A DNA stretch of 64,000 bases, taken from contig NZ_CP009630.1 of assembly GCF_000959445.1 (NCBI RefSeq), positions 1,488,001-1,552,000 of the forward strand, read 5' to 3'. How positions within the stretch are numbered: position 1 is the first letter of the stretch; the number at the start of each line of letters is the position of its first letter. The notes below the pieces were generated by a model that was not told where the DNA came from, did not search any database, and saw only the letters and a program-made list of their open reading frames with translations. Shown piece by piece: positions 1 through 7,232 of the stretch. Origin of the DNA: Burkholderia vietnamiensis LMG 10929 (lineage in GTDB: Bacteria > Pseudomonadota > Gammaproteobacteria > Burkholderiales > Burkholderiaceae). The translations under genes were made by a program, and so were the position numbers.

Positions 1-96
1 CGACGGAAAGCGTTCGCGCAACAGCGCTCCAAGCCGGCGTGCTGCGCCGAATTCGACGATCTGCGTCGCGACGGTACGGAATTGAAACGGGTTCAT
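1..96 (-). CDS. N-terminal fragment, probable iron-containing alcohol dehydrogenase family protein
   Basis: Only the first 32 codons lie in the window and the gene runs off the left edge. The peptide begins MNPFQFRTVATQIVEFGAAR, which resembles the start of group III iron-containing alcohol dehydrogenases and maleylacetate reductases, where a short strand leads into a glycine-rich turn. Its ATG overlaps the TGA of the upstream monooxygenase gene by ATGA, so the two are probably translationally coupled. The family call is an inference from a short N-terminus; the catalytic and metal-binding parts cannot be seen. Confidence 0.5.
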   Translation of the reverse strand, partial: MNPFQFRTVATQIVEFGAARRLGALLRERFPS

Positions 97-428
97 CGAG
101 CGGCTCCCGGTAGCGTCGCCGTGCCGGTGTCCGGCTGCACCATGTAGCGCGTCACGTCGCGGCGATCGAGCAGCGGAATGATCTCGCCGATGCCGATGCG
201 CTGGAAATGCGGCGTTTCCCGATGTGCGTCGAGGCCGCCGGCGTCGCGGTAGCGCTCGAGGATCACGATGTGGTCGGGATCGACCGGCGACCGGAAGTAC
301 GCGTAGTCGAGGTTGCCCGGTTCCGCTCGCGTGGGCGGCGCGAGCTGCGCGAGCAGCTCGATCACGCGCTCGCCGTTGCCGGGTTTCGCGAAGTAATGCG
401 CGATGACCTGCAGGTAGGGTTCGTTCAT
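93..428 (-). CDS. Antibiotic biosynthesis monooxygenase (ABM) domain protein
   Basis: A 111-residue single-domain protein of the dimeric alpha/beta-barrel ABM superfamily, whose members oxidise quinol-like aromatics or degrade haem without a bound cofactor. The pattern is typical: an early strand (VIAHYFAKPG), a helix (ERVIELLAQL), a mid strand (DYAYFRS), then ILERYRDAGGLDAHRETPHFQ with the usual aromatic and histidine positions. The ATG at 428 is chosen because GGAG lies 6 nt upstream and the residues before it (rich in R and P) are not family-like. The gene is coupled by ATGA overlap to the alcohol-dehydrogenase-like gene, so both may act on the same small substrate. The substrate is unknown. 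Confidence 0.8.
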   Translation of the reverse strand: MNEPYLQVIAHYFAKPGNGERVIELLAQLAPPTRAEPGNLDYAYFRSPVDPDHIVILERYRDAGGLDAHRETPHFQRIGIGEIIPLLDRRDVTRYMVQPDTGTATLPGAAR

Positions 429-536
429 GCTGCGCTCCGGAGTCGTCGGCTGGTCGGCACGCCGACACGGCGCGCGCACCTCGACGTCGCATTGTATTGA
501 ATCGGCGCGACGCGCGCAGAGCGCGACCGTCGCGCG

Positions 537-1253
537 CTACCAGGGCACCGTGCGGCCCTGGTAATCGAGGTATTCGAGCCCCGGGCGGCGGCGCTTGTCG
601 AGCAGGACGTTCACGAGGCCCGGCACGCTTTCGTCGATCGTCAGCCGCGCATCGGGGCCGCCGAGTTCGGTGCGGACCCAGCCGGGCGCCATCAGCACCA
701 TCGCGCGCGCCGTACCGGCCTGACGCGCGGCGAAGCTGCGCATGAACTGGTTCAGCGCGGCCTTGCTGCCGCGGTACACCTCGCGCATCCCGTTGACGTT
801 GTTCGACACGCTGCCCTGCCCCGACGACATCGCGCCGATCAGGCCGTCCGCCGTCACGAGATCCTGCAGCGTCTCGATCGTGCGCATCGGCGCGAGCGCA
901 TTCGTGATCATCACGCGCACGAACTCGTCGGTCGTGACTTCGCCGATCGTCTCGGCCGGATCGTTGCTCGTGCCCGCGTTGACGAACAGCATGTCGAAGC
1001 GCCGCCCCGACAGGCGCGCGCGCAGCGCGGCAAGCTGCGCGGGCTCGCAGATGTCCAGCGTCTCGATGTCGAGCCGCGCGCCGACGCGCTCGGCGAGGTC
1101 GTGCAGCTTCGAGCAGCCCGAGCCCGCGCGGACCGTGCCGGTCACATGCCAACCGTGATTCAGGAACTGCTCGGCCATCGCGAGCCCGAGGCCGCGCGAT
1201 GCGGCGACCAGCAGGATCGAGGGTGTGCCGGCGTGCGAGAGAGTCGGTTGCAT
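537..1253 (-). CDS. Short-chain dehydrogenase/reductase (SDR)
   Basis: A 238-residue classical-size SDR that should oxidise or reduce a carbonyl/hydroxyl group with NAD(P)H. The Rossmann glycine motif is AASRGLG near residue 20. FVNAG (the NAG structural motif), a serine-rich strand (GAMSSGQGS) and YRGSK supply the Asn-Ser-Tyr-Lys set. The first Gly of the usual TGxxxGxG is replaced (VAASRGLG), as in many fabG-distant SDRs. Start at 1253: AAGGTG precedes ATG by a few bases and the 26 earlier codons are arginine-rich and unlike the family. It is divergent from a LysR gene 132 bp away, which probably regulates it. The substrate cannot be told. Confidence 0.85.
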   Translation of the reverse strand: MQPTLSHAGTPSILLVAASRGLGLAMAEQFLNHGWHVTGTVRAGSGCSKLHDLAERVGARLDIETLDICEPAQLAALRARLSGRRFDMLFVNAGTSNDPAETIGEVTTDEFVRVMITNALAPMRTIETLQDLVTADGLIGAMSSGQGSVSNNVNGMREVYRGSKAALNQFMRSFAARQAGTARAMVLMAPGWVRTELGGPDARLTIDESVPGLVNVLLDKRRRPGLEYLDYQGRTVPW

Positions 1254-1385
1254 CGTATTCACCTTGGAGATCGTTCGTCTCCGGCTACTGTAGGCGCTCG
1301 CCATCGGATGCACCAGACGCACCGAACGCAATCCACGATTGCACCGGACGCCATGTCACGCCGCGCCATGCCTTATGCTGTCGGG

Positions 1386-2336
1386 ATGGAAGACCTCGAT
1401 CTGAACCTCGTCACCGCGCTCGATGCGCTGCTCGGCGAAGCGAGCGTGACCGGCGCCGCGCGCCGGCTGGGCTTAAGCGCGTCCGCGATGAGCCGCACGC
1501 TCGCGCGCTTGCGCGCGGCCACCGGCGACCAGCTGCTCGTGCGCGCCGGACGCCGGCTCGTGCCGACGCCGCACGCGACGGCGTTGCGCGAGCGCGTGCA
1601 CGCGGTCGCACGCGAAGCGCAGGCCGTGCTGCGGCCGGCAGCGGCCGACCTCGACCTCGCGACGCTGTCGGCCACCTTCACGCTGCGCGCGGCGGCGTCG
1701 TTCATGGAGATGCTGGGCGGCCCGGTCGTCGCCGCGATCGGCGACGTCGCGCCCGGCGTGCGCGTGCGCTTCGTGCCGCGGCTCGCGCGCGACCCCGGGC
1801 CGCTGCGCGACGGCTCGGTCGATCTCGACATCGGCAAGCGCGGCGACGACGCGCCGGAGTTGCACACGCGCGAGCTGTTTCTCGACGCGCACGTCGCGGT
1901 GGCGCGCAGCGGCCACCCGCTGTTCGCCGCGGCCAGAATCACGCCGGCGCGCTACGCGGCCTGCCGCCACGTGATCGCGGCGCAGCTCGGCGACTTCGGC
2001 GGCCCGGCCGACGACGGCGAGCGCACGGCGGTGGCCGCGCACAACGTCCACGTGGTCGTGCCCGGCTATCCGGACGCGATGCGCGTCGCGGCCGGCACCG
2101 ACCTGATCGCGCTGGTGCCGCGCTCGAGCCTCGGCAACGCGCTCACGCCGGGGCTCGCGGATGCGCTAGGGCTGCGCAGCTTCGCGATCCCGGTCAAGTT
2201 GCCCGAGATCCTGATCTCGGCGCTGTGGCACCCGCGCATGCACGGCGACCCGGTGCATCGGCGGCTGCGCGACGTCGTCACCGACGTCTGCAAGCGTGCG
2301 TATCCGCAGCGTCGCGCGCCGCGCCGCCCGCGCTGA
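1386..2336 (+). CDS. LysR-family transcriptional regulator
   Basis: A 316-residue LysR-type regulator. The winged helix-turn-helix is at about residues 18-60 (GAARRLGLSASAMSRTLARL, then LLVRAGRRLVPT). A periplasmic-binding-protein-like effector domain follows, with the typical DLDIGKRG and AVARSGHPLF segments. Start: 1386 (MEDLDLNLV) matches the usual LysR opening; in-frame ATGs at 1353 and 1368 are possible. It reads away from the SDR gene at 537-1253, and this divergent arrangement usually means that it controls that neighbour. The effector is unknown. The sequence just after the stop leads into the permease gene without an obvious terminator. Confidence 0.9.
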   Translation: MEDLDLNLVTALDALLGEASVTGAARRLGLSASAMSRTLARLRAATGDQLLVRAGRRLVPTPHATALRERVHAVAREAQAVLRPAAADLDLATLSATFTLRAAASFMEMLGGPVVAAIGDVAPGVRVRFVPRLARDPGPLRDGSVDLDIGKRGDDAPELHTRELFLDAHVAVARSGHPLFAAARITPARYAACRHVIAAQLGDFGGPADDGERTAVAAHNVHVVVPGYPDAMRVAAGTDLIALVPRSSLGNALTPGLADALGLRSFAIPVKLPEILISALWHPRMHGDPVHRRLRDVVTDVCKRAYPQRRAPRRPR

Positions 2337-2490
2337 CCGTACACGGGACTGCCGCACCGTCGTTCTCGACTCCGTTCGCGGCCGCCGTTCCGTGGCCGCC
2401 AGGCGCCGGCCGTCGCGCCACACCAAGGGGCGGCGCCCGCGGCCGTTCGGCTAAAATGCCGCACTTTCCTCCTGTCCGGCCCGCTCGCCC

Positions 2491-3879
2491 ATGCAACCCG
2501 CCTCCTCTGCCCGATCCGCCGCTCACGGCGCCGACGACGCATCTTCCGCGCGCGACCTCGTCTACGGCCCCAACGACCGCCCGGCGCCGACGATCGCGTT
2601 CGTCGCCGCCCTGCAGCACCTGCTGGCGATCATCGTGCCGATCGTCACGCCGGGGCTGCTGATCTGCCAGGCGCTCGGCGTCTCGAGCCGCGACACGACG
2701 CTGATCGTGTCGATGTCGCTGGTGATCTCAGGCATCGCCACGTTCGTGCAGTGCAAGCGCTTCGGCCCGCTCGGCGCGGGGCTGCTGATCGTGCAGGGCA
2801 CGAGCTTCAACTTCGTCGGCCCGCTGATCGCGGGCGGCAGCGTGATGGTCAAGCAAGGCACGCCGGTCGAAACGGTGATGGCCGCGATCTTCGGCGTCGT
2901 GATCGCCGGCTCGTTCGTCGAGATGGCCGTGTCGCGCATCCTGCCGTTCGTGAAGCGGCTGATCACGCCGCTCGTGACCGGCATCGTCGTGCTGCTGATC
3001 GGGCTCACGCTGATCAAGGTCGGCCTCGTCAGCATGGGCGGCGGCTACGGCGCGATGGCCAACGGCACGTTCGCGAGCGCGCAGAACCTGACGCTGTCGT
3101 GCGTCGTGCTCGGCACCATCATCGTGCTGAACCGCGTGCCGATCGTCTGGGTGCGCAGCACGGCGCTGGTGATCGCGCTCGCGATCGGCTATGCAGTCGC
3201 GGCGGCGCTCGGGCGCCTCGACTTCACCGGCATGCACCAGGCCGCGCTGTTTCAGGTGCCGACGCCGCTGCACTTCGGCATCGGCTTCTCGTGGTCGCTG
3301 TTCGTGCCGATGCTGATCATCTATCTCGTCACGTCGCTCGAAGCGATCGGCGACGTCACCGCCACCAGCAAGATCTCGAACGAGCCGGTCGAAGGGCCGG
3401 TATGGATGCGCCGGATCAAGGGCGGCGTGCTCGTGAACGGGGCGAACTCGCTGCTGGCCGGCGTGTTCAACACGTTTCCGAGCTCGGTGTTCGCGCAGAA
3501 CAACGGCGTGATCCAGATCACGGGCGTCGCGAGCCGCTACGTCGGCATCTGGATCGCGGCGATGCTGGTCGTGCTCGGGCTGTTCCCGGTGGTGGCCGGC
3601 GCGCTGCAGGCGGTGCCCGAGCCGGTGCTCGGCGGCGCGGCGATGGTGATGTTCGGCGCGGTGGCCGCATCGGGCATCAACATCCTGTCCGGCGTCCACC
3701 TCGACCGCCGCGCGCTGCTGATCATCGCGGTGTCGCTCGCGCTCGGCCTCGGCGTGTCGCAGGTGCCCGACATCCTGAACAGCCTGCCGCATGCGCTGAA
3801 GAACGTGCTGGCATCGGGTGTCGCGACGGGCGGCATCTGCGCGCTGGTGATGAACTGGTTTCTGCCGGAACGGCAGTAA
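2491..3879 (+). CDS. NCS2-family nucleobase permease (xanthine/urate type)
   Basis: A 462-residue inner-membrane proton symporter of the nucleobase-ascorbate (NCS2) family, with about 12-14 hydrophobic segments. Diagnostic features are the QH motif of TM1 (AALQHLLAI), the TM8 glutamate region (TSLEAIGDVTATSKIS) and the family signature QNNGVIQITG. The signature in this form is found in xanthine and urate transporters (XanQ/XanP/UacT branch) rather than in uracil permeases, so purine uptake is the best guess. The first 35 residues are polar and not conserved. No purine-degradation gene adjoins it, so context gives no further help on substrate. Confidence 0.88.
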   Translation: MQPASSARSAAHGADDASSARDLVYGPNDRPAPTIAFVAALQHLLAIIVPIVTPGLLICQALGVSSRDTTLIVSMSLVISGIATFVQCKRFGPLGAGLLIVQGTSFNFVGPLIAGGSVMVKQGTPVETVMAAIFGVVIAGSFVEMAVSRILPFVKRLITPLVTGIVVLLIGLTLIKVGLVSMGGGYGAMANGTFASAQNLTLSCVVLGTIIVLNRVPIVWVRSTALVIALAIGYAVAAALGRLDFTGMHQAALFQVPTPLHFGIGFSWSLFVPMLIIYLVTSLEAIGDVTATSKISNEPVEGPVWMRRIKGGVLVNGANSLLAGVFNTFPSSVFAQNNGVIQITGVASRYVGIWIAAMLVVLGLFPVVAGALQAVPEPVLGGAAMVMFGAVAASGINILSGVHLDRRALLIIAVSLALGLGVSQVPDILNSLPHALKNVLASGVATGGICALVMNWFLPERQ

Positions 3880-3976
3880 CGCCACCGACGCCGGCACGGC
3901 GCGATCTGATCGTCGCGCTCGGCGACGCCGGCCGCCGCTGCTTGGCCCGCCGCCCGGCAGCCGCTAGAATCGCACC

Positions 3977-4396
3977 ATGTCGCCAGCCACCTCCATCGCC
4001 CCGCCCGAAATCGCCACCGTCCCGATCAAGGAACGGGCGACCATCGTGTGCTATCGCGCCGAGCAGGTGCTGCTGGTCGCCCGCATGTCGTCGCGCTGGG
4101 CGCTGCCGGGCGGCACGATCAAACGCGGCGAAACGCCGCTCGAAGCCGCGCATCGCGAATTGCTCGAGGAAACCGGCATCGTCGGGCAAAGCCTCGTCTA
4201 TTCGATGCAGTTCAGCGGGCTCGCGAAGGTGCACCACGTGTTCTTCGCGGAAGTCGGCCCCGAACACAAGCCGACCGCCAGCAACGAGATCGACAAGTGC
4301 AAGTGGTTCGCGATCGATCGCGTCGCGGCGCTGCGCGCCAGCATCCCGACCAAGCGCATCGTCGAACTGGTCTACCGGCACGAGATCCTCGCCTAG
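3977..4396 (+). CDS. Nudix hydrolase
   Basis: A 139-residue Nudix protein, which should hydrolyse a nucleoside diphosphate linked to another group X using divalent metal. The Nudix box is complete: GGTIKRGETPLEAAHRELLE followed by ETGI, matching G-x5-E-x7-REUxEExGU, with all metal-binding glutamates present. The remainder (VHHVFFAEVG, NEIDKCKWFAID) is the usual beta-strand and W-F closing pattern. It stands alone between a permease and a small hypothetical gene, with about 97 bp upstream. The preferred substrate cannot be deduced; a housecleaning role is possible. Confidence 0.88.
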   Translation: MSPATSIAPPEIATVPIKERATIVCYRAEQVLLVARMSSRWALPGGTIKRGETPLEAAHRELLEETGIVGQSLVYSMQFSGLAKVHHVFFAEVGPEHKPTASNEIDKCKWFAIDRVAALRASIPTKRIVELVYRHEILA

Positions 4397-4482
4397 GTAG
4401 ACGCCCCAGCCCCGCCGGCTCGCACGAGCCGATATCATGCGCCCACGGTCCGTCGTCGCGTTCCCTCTCGAGCGAGCTGCAG

Positions 4483-4785
4483 ATGAACAGTGCGTACACC
4501 TACCGCGGATACACGATCGATGTCCGCTGCGAATTCCGGCTCGACCTGCCGCACGCGCGCGCGTCGCTGGCCGATCCGCCCCGGTTCGGGTTCGTCGCCA
4601 TCGTGCAGGTGCGCGCGGGCGAGCGCGCCACGCGGCTGCTCGCGCCGATCCGGCTCGCCGACGACGGCGGCCGCCTGTTCGACACGACGCGCACCGCGCT
4701 GTGCGCGGGCCAGGCCGCTGCCGAGATCATCGTCGACGATTTGCTGGCCGACGCCGGTTGCGCGAACGGGCGCGCCCGCTCGTAA
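4483..4785 (+). CDS. Hypothetical small cytoplasmic protein
   Basis: A 100-residue protein that I do not recognise. It starts MNSAYTYRGYTIDVRCEFRL and has alternating beta-strand-like segments (YTIDVRCEF, FGFVAIVQVRAG) and a C-terminal alanine-rich helix (AGQAAAEIIVDDLLADAG). It has no signal peptide or membrane segment. The pattern resembles the many small Burkholderia proteins that carry one beta-sheet and a terminal helix. Codon use and third-position GC match the neighbours, which supports a real gene. The ATG at 4483 is chosen because the in-frame extension upstream crosses the Nudix gene. It is convergent with a small membrane-protein gene 10 bp away. Confidence 0.65.
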   Translation: MNSAYTYRGYTIDVRCEFRLDLPHARASLADPPRFGFVAIVQVRAGERATRLLAPIRLADDGGRLFDTTRTALCAGQAAAEIIVDDLLADAGCANGRARS

Positions 4786-4795
4786 CGCGCCGGCG

Positions 4796-5008
4796 TCAGT
4801 GCATCCGCTTCCTGCGGAATTCGTGCGTCGAGTAGACGGCGAGAAAGATGCCGAGCATCGCGATGCCGGATGCCAGGAAGTCGTGGGCGGCGCCCGTGCC
4901 GTTCAGCGATTTCGGAAAGAGGTCGAGGCTCAATCCCGCCGCGGCCAGCAGCACGCCTGCCGCGACACCCCATGCCGGTCCGATGGTCGTTTCTTTCGTG
5001 TTTTTCAT
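4796..5008 (-). CDS. Small two-helix membrane protein
   Basis: A 70-residue protein (start MKNTKETTIGPAWGVAAGVL) with two hydrophobic segments at about residues 11-28 and 43-60, joined by a short loop (FPKSLNGTGAAHD), and a basic tail (EFRRKRMH). This predicts a hairpin membrane protein with the tail in the cytoplasm. I do not recognise a family. The ATG at 5008 is preferred over one 21 codons upstream because the protein then opens with a normal short polar leader followed directly by TM1. It stands alone, convergent with the 100-residue protein gene. Confidence 0.6.
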   Translation of the reverse strand: MKNTKETTIGPAWGVAAGVLLAAAGLSLDLFPKSLNGTGAAHDFLASGIAMLGIFLAVYSTHEFRRKRMH

Positions 5009-5369
5009 ACAGCACCCGTCTACAGTCGTTGCCAGGCGGTGTGCGCGCATTGCGCCGCGTTCACCGCTCACGTCCGCACTATAACGAGGAAAAAAATACC
5101 GCGGGTTCGGTGCTTTTCCCCATCAAGTTTTTGCCTCGCGCGGCCGATCTAAGCCGCGCCGTCCGCTGCTATCACGTTCGGCCGAGCGCGCTCGTTCGTT
5201 CGCGGCGCGCCGCACTGCGGCGACGCTGAGGCGGAACGTGCGCCGCCAAGCCAGCCCCTTTACGCGTGGACGCAGAATTTACCGTTCGTTGCAAACCTGT
5301 CCACACTGTGGGCGCCGCGCGCGGCTATGCTTCGGTCCATCCACAATCATGATGGAAGGGGACAAAACA
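5009..5369. other. Intergenic region upstream of the DUF4382 lipoprotein gene
   Basis: 361 bp without a convincing gene. It holds the divergent promoters of the small membrane protein and the lipoprotein, including an AT-rich tract near 5090-5135. A good ribosome binding site (GGAAGGGGAC) occupies about 5354-5363. No clear operator or terminator was seen. Confidence 0.5.
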
Positions 5370-6542
5370 ATGAACAATCGATTCTGGAAGGCCGCGTTGT
5401 GCGCAGCGATGGTGCCGTTCGCGCTGGCTGCGTGCGGCGGCGGCGGCGGCGGCGGCGGCGACGGCGGCAGCACGCAAACCGGCACGCTGCACGTCGCGAT
5501 GACCGATGCGCCGTCATGCGGCTTCGATCATGTCTATGTGACGGTGTCGCAGGTCCGCGTCAATGCGAATGCGAATGCTGCCGATAACGATGCAGGGTGG
5601 TCCACCGTCGCGCTGACGACGCCGCAGAAAATCGACCTGCTGTCGCTGACCAACGGCGTCCTCGCCGATCTCGGCCAGACCGCGCTGCCCGCCGGCCAAT
5701 ATCAGCAAGTGCGGCTCGTGCTCGCGCAAAACCAGGGCAACAGTCTCGCGAATTCGGTCGTCCCGACCGGCGGCACCGAGCAGGCGCTCGCCACGCCGAG
5801 CGCGACGCAAAGCGGCTACAAGATCATCCAGCCGTTTACGGTGCAGCCGAACACGCTCGTCGACCTCGTGCTCGACTTCAACGCGTGCAAGTCGATCGTC
5901 CAGCGCGGCAACGGTACCTATGCGCTGAAGCCTGTCGTCACCGCCACGCCGACCGTGGTGAGCGGCGCGATCGCGGGCTACGTCGCCGCGGCGGAAGCCG
6001 GCGCGACCGTCTATGCGGAGCAAGGCGGCAAGGTCGTGCGCGGCACGGTGGCCGACAGCACCGGCAAGTTCGTGCTGTCGCCGCTGATCCAGAGTTCGAC
6101 GCAGGGCAACTACGACGTCGTGATCGTGCAGAACAGCTTCGCGTCGGGCATCGTGCGCTCGGTGCCGGTCGTGGTGAACACCACCACTTCCGTATCGGCG
6201 CAGAGCGCGCCGATCGCGCTGCCGGCATCGACGATGAGTACGGTCAGCGGCACGGTGACGCCGAGCGCCGACGCGCTGGTGCGCGCATTGCAGACCATCG
6301 ACGCGAACCCGTACGAGATCGCGTCGATCAACGCGAACATGGACACCGGCGCGTATGCGCTGAACCTGCCCGCGGCCGCACCGATCGTCGGCACCTACTC
6401 GGGCACGTTGCCGGTCGCGCTCGCCGCGTCGCCGGGCGCCGCCGGTCAATACACGATCGAGGCGGACGCAGCGTCGGGCGCGACGCAAGCGACGAACGTC
6501 AACGCAACCACCAGCCAGTCGAACGTCAATTTCACGTTCTGA
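5370..6542 (+). CDS. DUF4382 domain lipoprotein
   Basis: A 390-residue predicted outer-membrane or periplasmic lipoprotein. The signal peptide ends in a lipobox (FALAAC, lipidated Cys22), followed by a run of glycines encoded by a GGC tract and then a threonine/serine linker. Residues about 35-185 form a DUF4382 domain (TLHVAMTDAPSCGFDHVYVT at its start, with IDLLSLTNG and LPAGQYQQVRLVL later). The rest is a carboxypeptidase-regulatory-like beta-sandwich (AGATVYAEQGGKVVRGTVAD). The start at 5370 has GGAAGGGG about 9 nt upstream. A hairpin follows the stop and another lipoprotein gene lies 59 bp downstream. The function of DUF4382 is unknown; a surface or ligand-binding role is inferred. Confidence 0.85.
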   Translation: MNNRFWKAALCAAMVPFALAACGGGGGGGGDGGSTQTGTLHVAMTDAPSCGFDHVYVTVSQVRVNANANAADNDAGWSTVALTTPQKIDLLSLTNGVLADLGQTALPAGQYQQVRLVLAQNQGNSLANSVVPTGGTEQALATPSATQSGYKIIQPFTVQPNTLVDLVLDFNACKSIVQRGNGTYALKPVVTATPTVVSGAIAGYVAAAEAGATVYAEQGGKVVRGTVADSTGKFVLSPLIQSSTQGNYDVVIVQNSFASGIVRSVPVVVNTTTSVSAQSAPIALPASTMSTVSGTVTPSADALVRALQTIDANPYEIASINANMDTGAYALNLPAAAPIVGTYSGTLPVALAASPGAAGQYTIEADAASGATQATNVNATTSQSNVNFTF

Positions 6543-6560
6543 CGCTCGGCAGCAACCACG

Positions 6561-6584
6561 AAAGGGCCGCACGGCCCTTTCCTC
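6561..6584 (+). terminator. Stem-loop after the DUF4382 gene
   Basis: AAAGGGCCG and CGGCCCTTT pair as a 9-bp perfect stem around a 2-nt loop, 18 bp after the stop codon. Only TCCTC follows, so this is a weak terminator or an mRNA-stabilising hairpin, and some transcription may continue into the small lipoprotein gene. Confidence 0.5.
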
Positions 6585-6601
6585 GATAACGGGAGAACGA
6601 T

Positions 6602-6763
6602 GTGAAGAAAGGGGTTATTGCGCTGCTCGCGGCAGCGAGCGTGGTGGGCGCACTCAGCGGATGTGTCGCCTACGTGCCGGGCGCGCCGGTCGTCGTCGCG
6701 CCGCAGGGCGGACCGGGCAACGGATTCTGTCCGCCCGGCCAGGCGAAGAAAGGCAATTGCTGA
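6602..6763 (+). CDS. Small lipoprotein
   Basis: A 53-residue lipoprotein precursor read from GTG: a lysine-led signal peptide (MKKGVIALLAAASVVGALSG) ends in the lipobox LSGC with lipidated Cys21. The mature part is only about 33 residues and rich in proline and glycine (VPGAPVVVAPQGG, then FCPPGQAKKGNC), with two further cysteines that could form a disulphide. GGGAG sits 7 nt upstream of the start. The GTG overlaps an ATG whose next codon is TGA, so an ATG start is excluded and GTG must be used. A strong terminator follows 7 bp after the stop. Function unknown; similar PGQAKKG tails occur in small Burkholderia lipoproteins. Confidence 0.75.
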   Translation: MKKGVIALLAAASVVGALSGCVAYVPGAPVVVAPQGGPGNGFCPPGQAKKGNC

Positions 6764-6770
6764 TGGCACG

Positions 6771-6798
6771 AAGCCCGCTTCCCAAGCGGGCTTTTTTT
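6771..6798 (+). terminator. Rho-independent terminator after the small lipoprotein
   Basis: AAGCCCGCTT pairs perfectly with AAGCGGGCTT around CCC, followed by seven T residues. It is placed 7 bp after the small lipoprotein stop codon and would end the transcript of both lipoprotein genes. Confidence 0.92.
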
Positions 6799-7232
6799 CG
6801 TCGGCGGCCAGACCGGCACGACGGCAGCGCGGCATCGGGACGTGGCGCAATCGGGGCGCGTTCCGATGCTCGGCAAGCGCGCAGCGCCATCGTTTCGACA
6901 TGGCGTCCGGATCAATTCAACGTTCCGACTTTATCAAGCGCAGACACCCTGCCCCAACGCCGCGAACGAACGTCGCACATCGTACGCAGCCTGCGCAGCA
7001 TTCCCTAATTTCAACGATCCGATGCGCCTTTTCCAGCGGGCCTCCGAGCGCGAAATGCGGATTTGCAGGCCGTCGATTCGATGAAATGGCCGCGACATGC
7101 CATGCTTATCCTCATATCAACCGGCGCCGATCGTCCCTACTCTGCCGATTCCGTGCATCGCTTCCGCGACCTTCGTGCATTCGACGCGACGTCGCACCCG
7201 GAAATACCCGCACATCCTGACGGCAGGTGATC
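6799..7232. other. Intergenic region upstream of the NlpC/P60-like lipoprotein gene
   Basis: 434 bp of slightly lower GC content. All open frames across it are short, overlap each other and lack ribosome binding sites or domain-like sequence. It presumably holds the promoter of the gene at 7233. No operator or hairpin stands out. Confidence 0.45.

Noticed and set aside
3321..3521. Reverse-strand frames inside the permease and similar long antisense frames throughout
   Set aside because: High GC content at third codon positions opens frames on the opposite strand; these read as Arg/Ala/His-rich sequence and lie in genes with clear domains.
5437..5466. GGC tract in the DUF4382 gene as a phase-variable repeat
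   Set aside because: It is an in-frame glycine codon run, so a change in copy number only alters linker length; no frameshift switching is expected.
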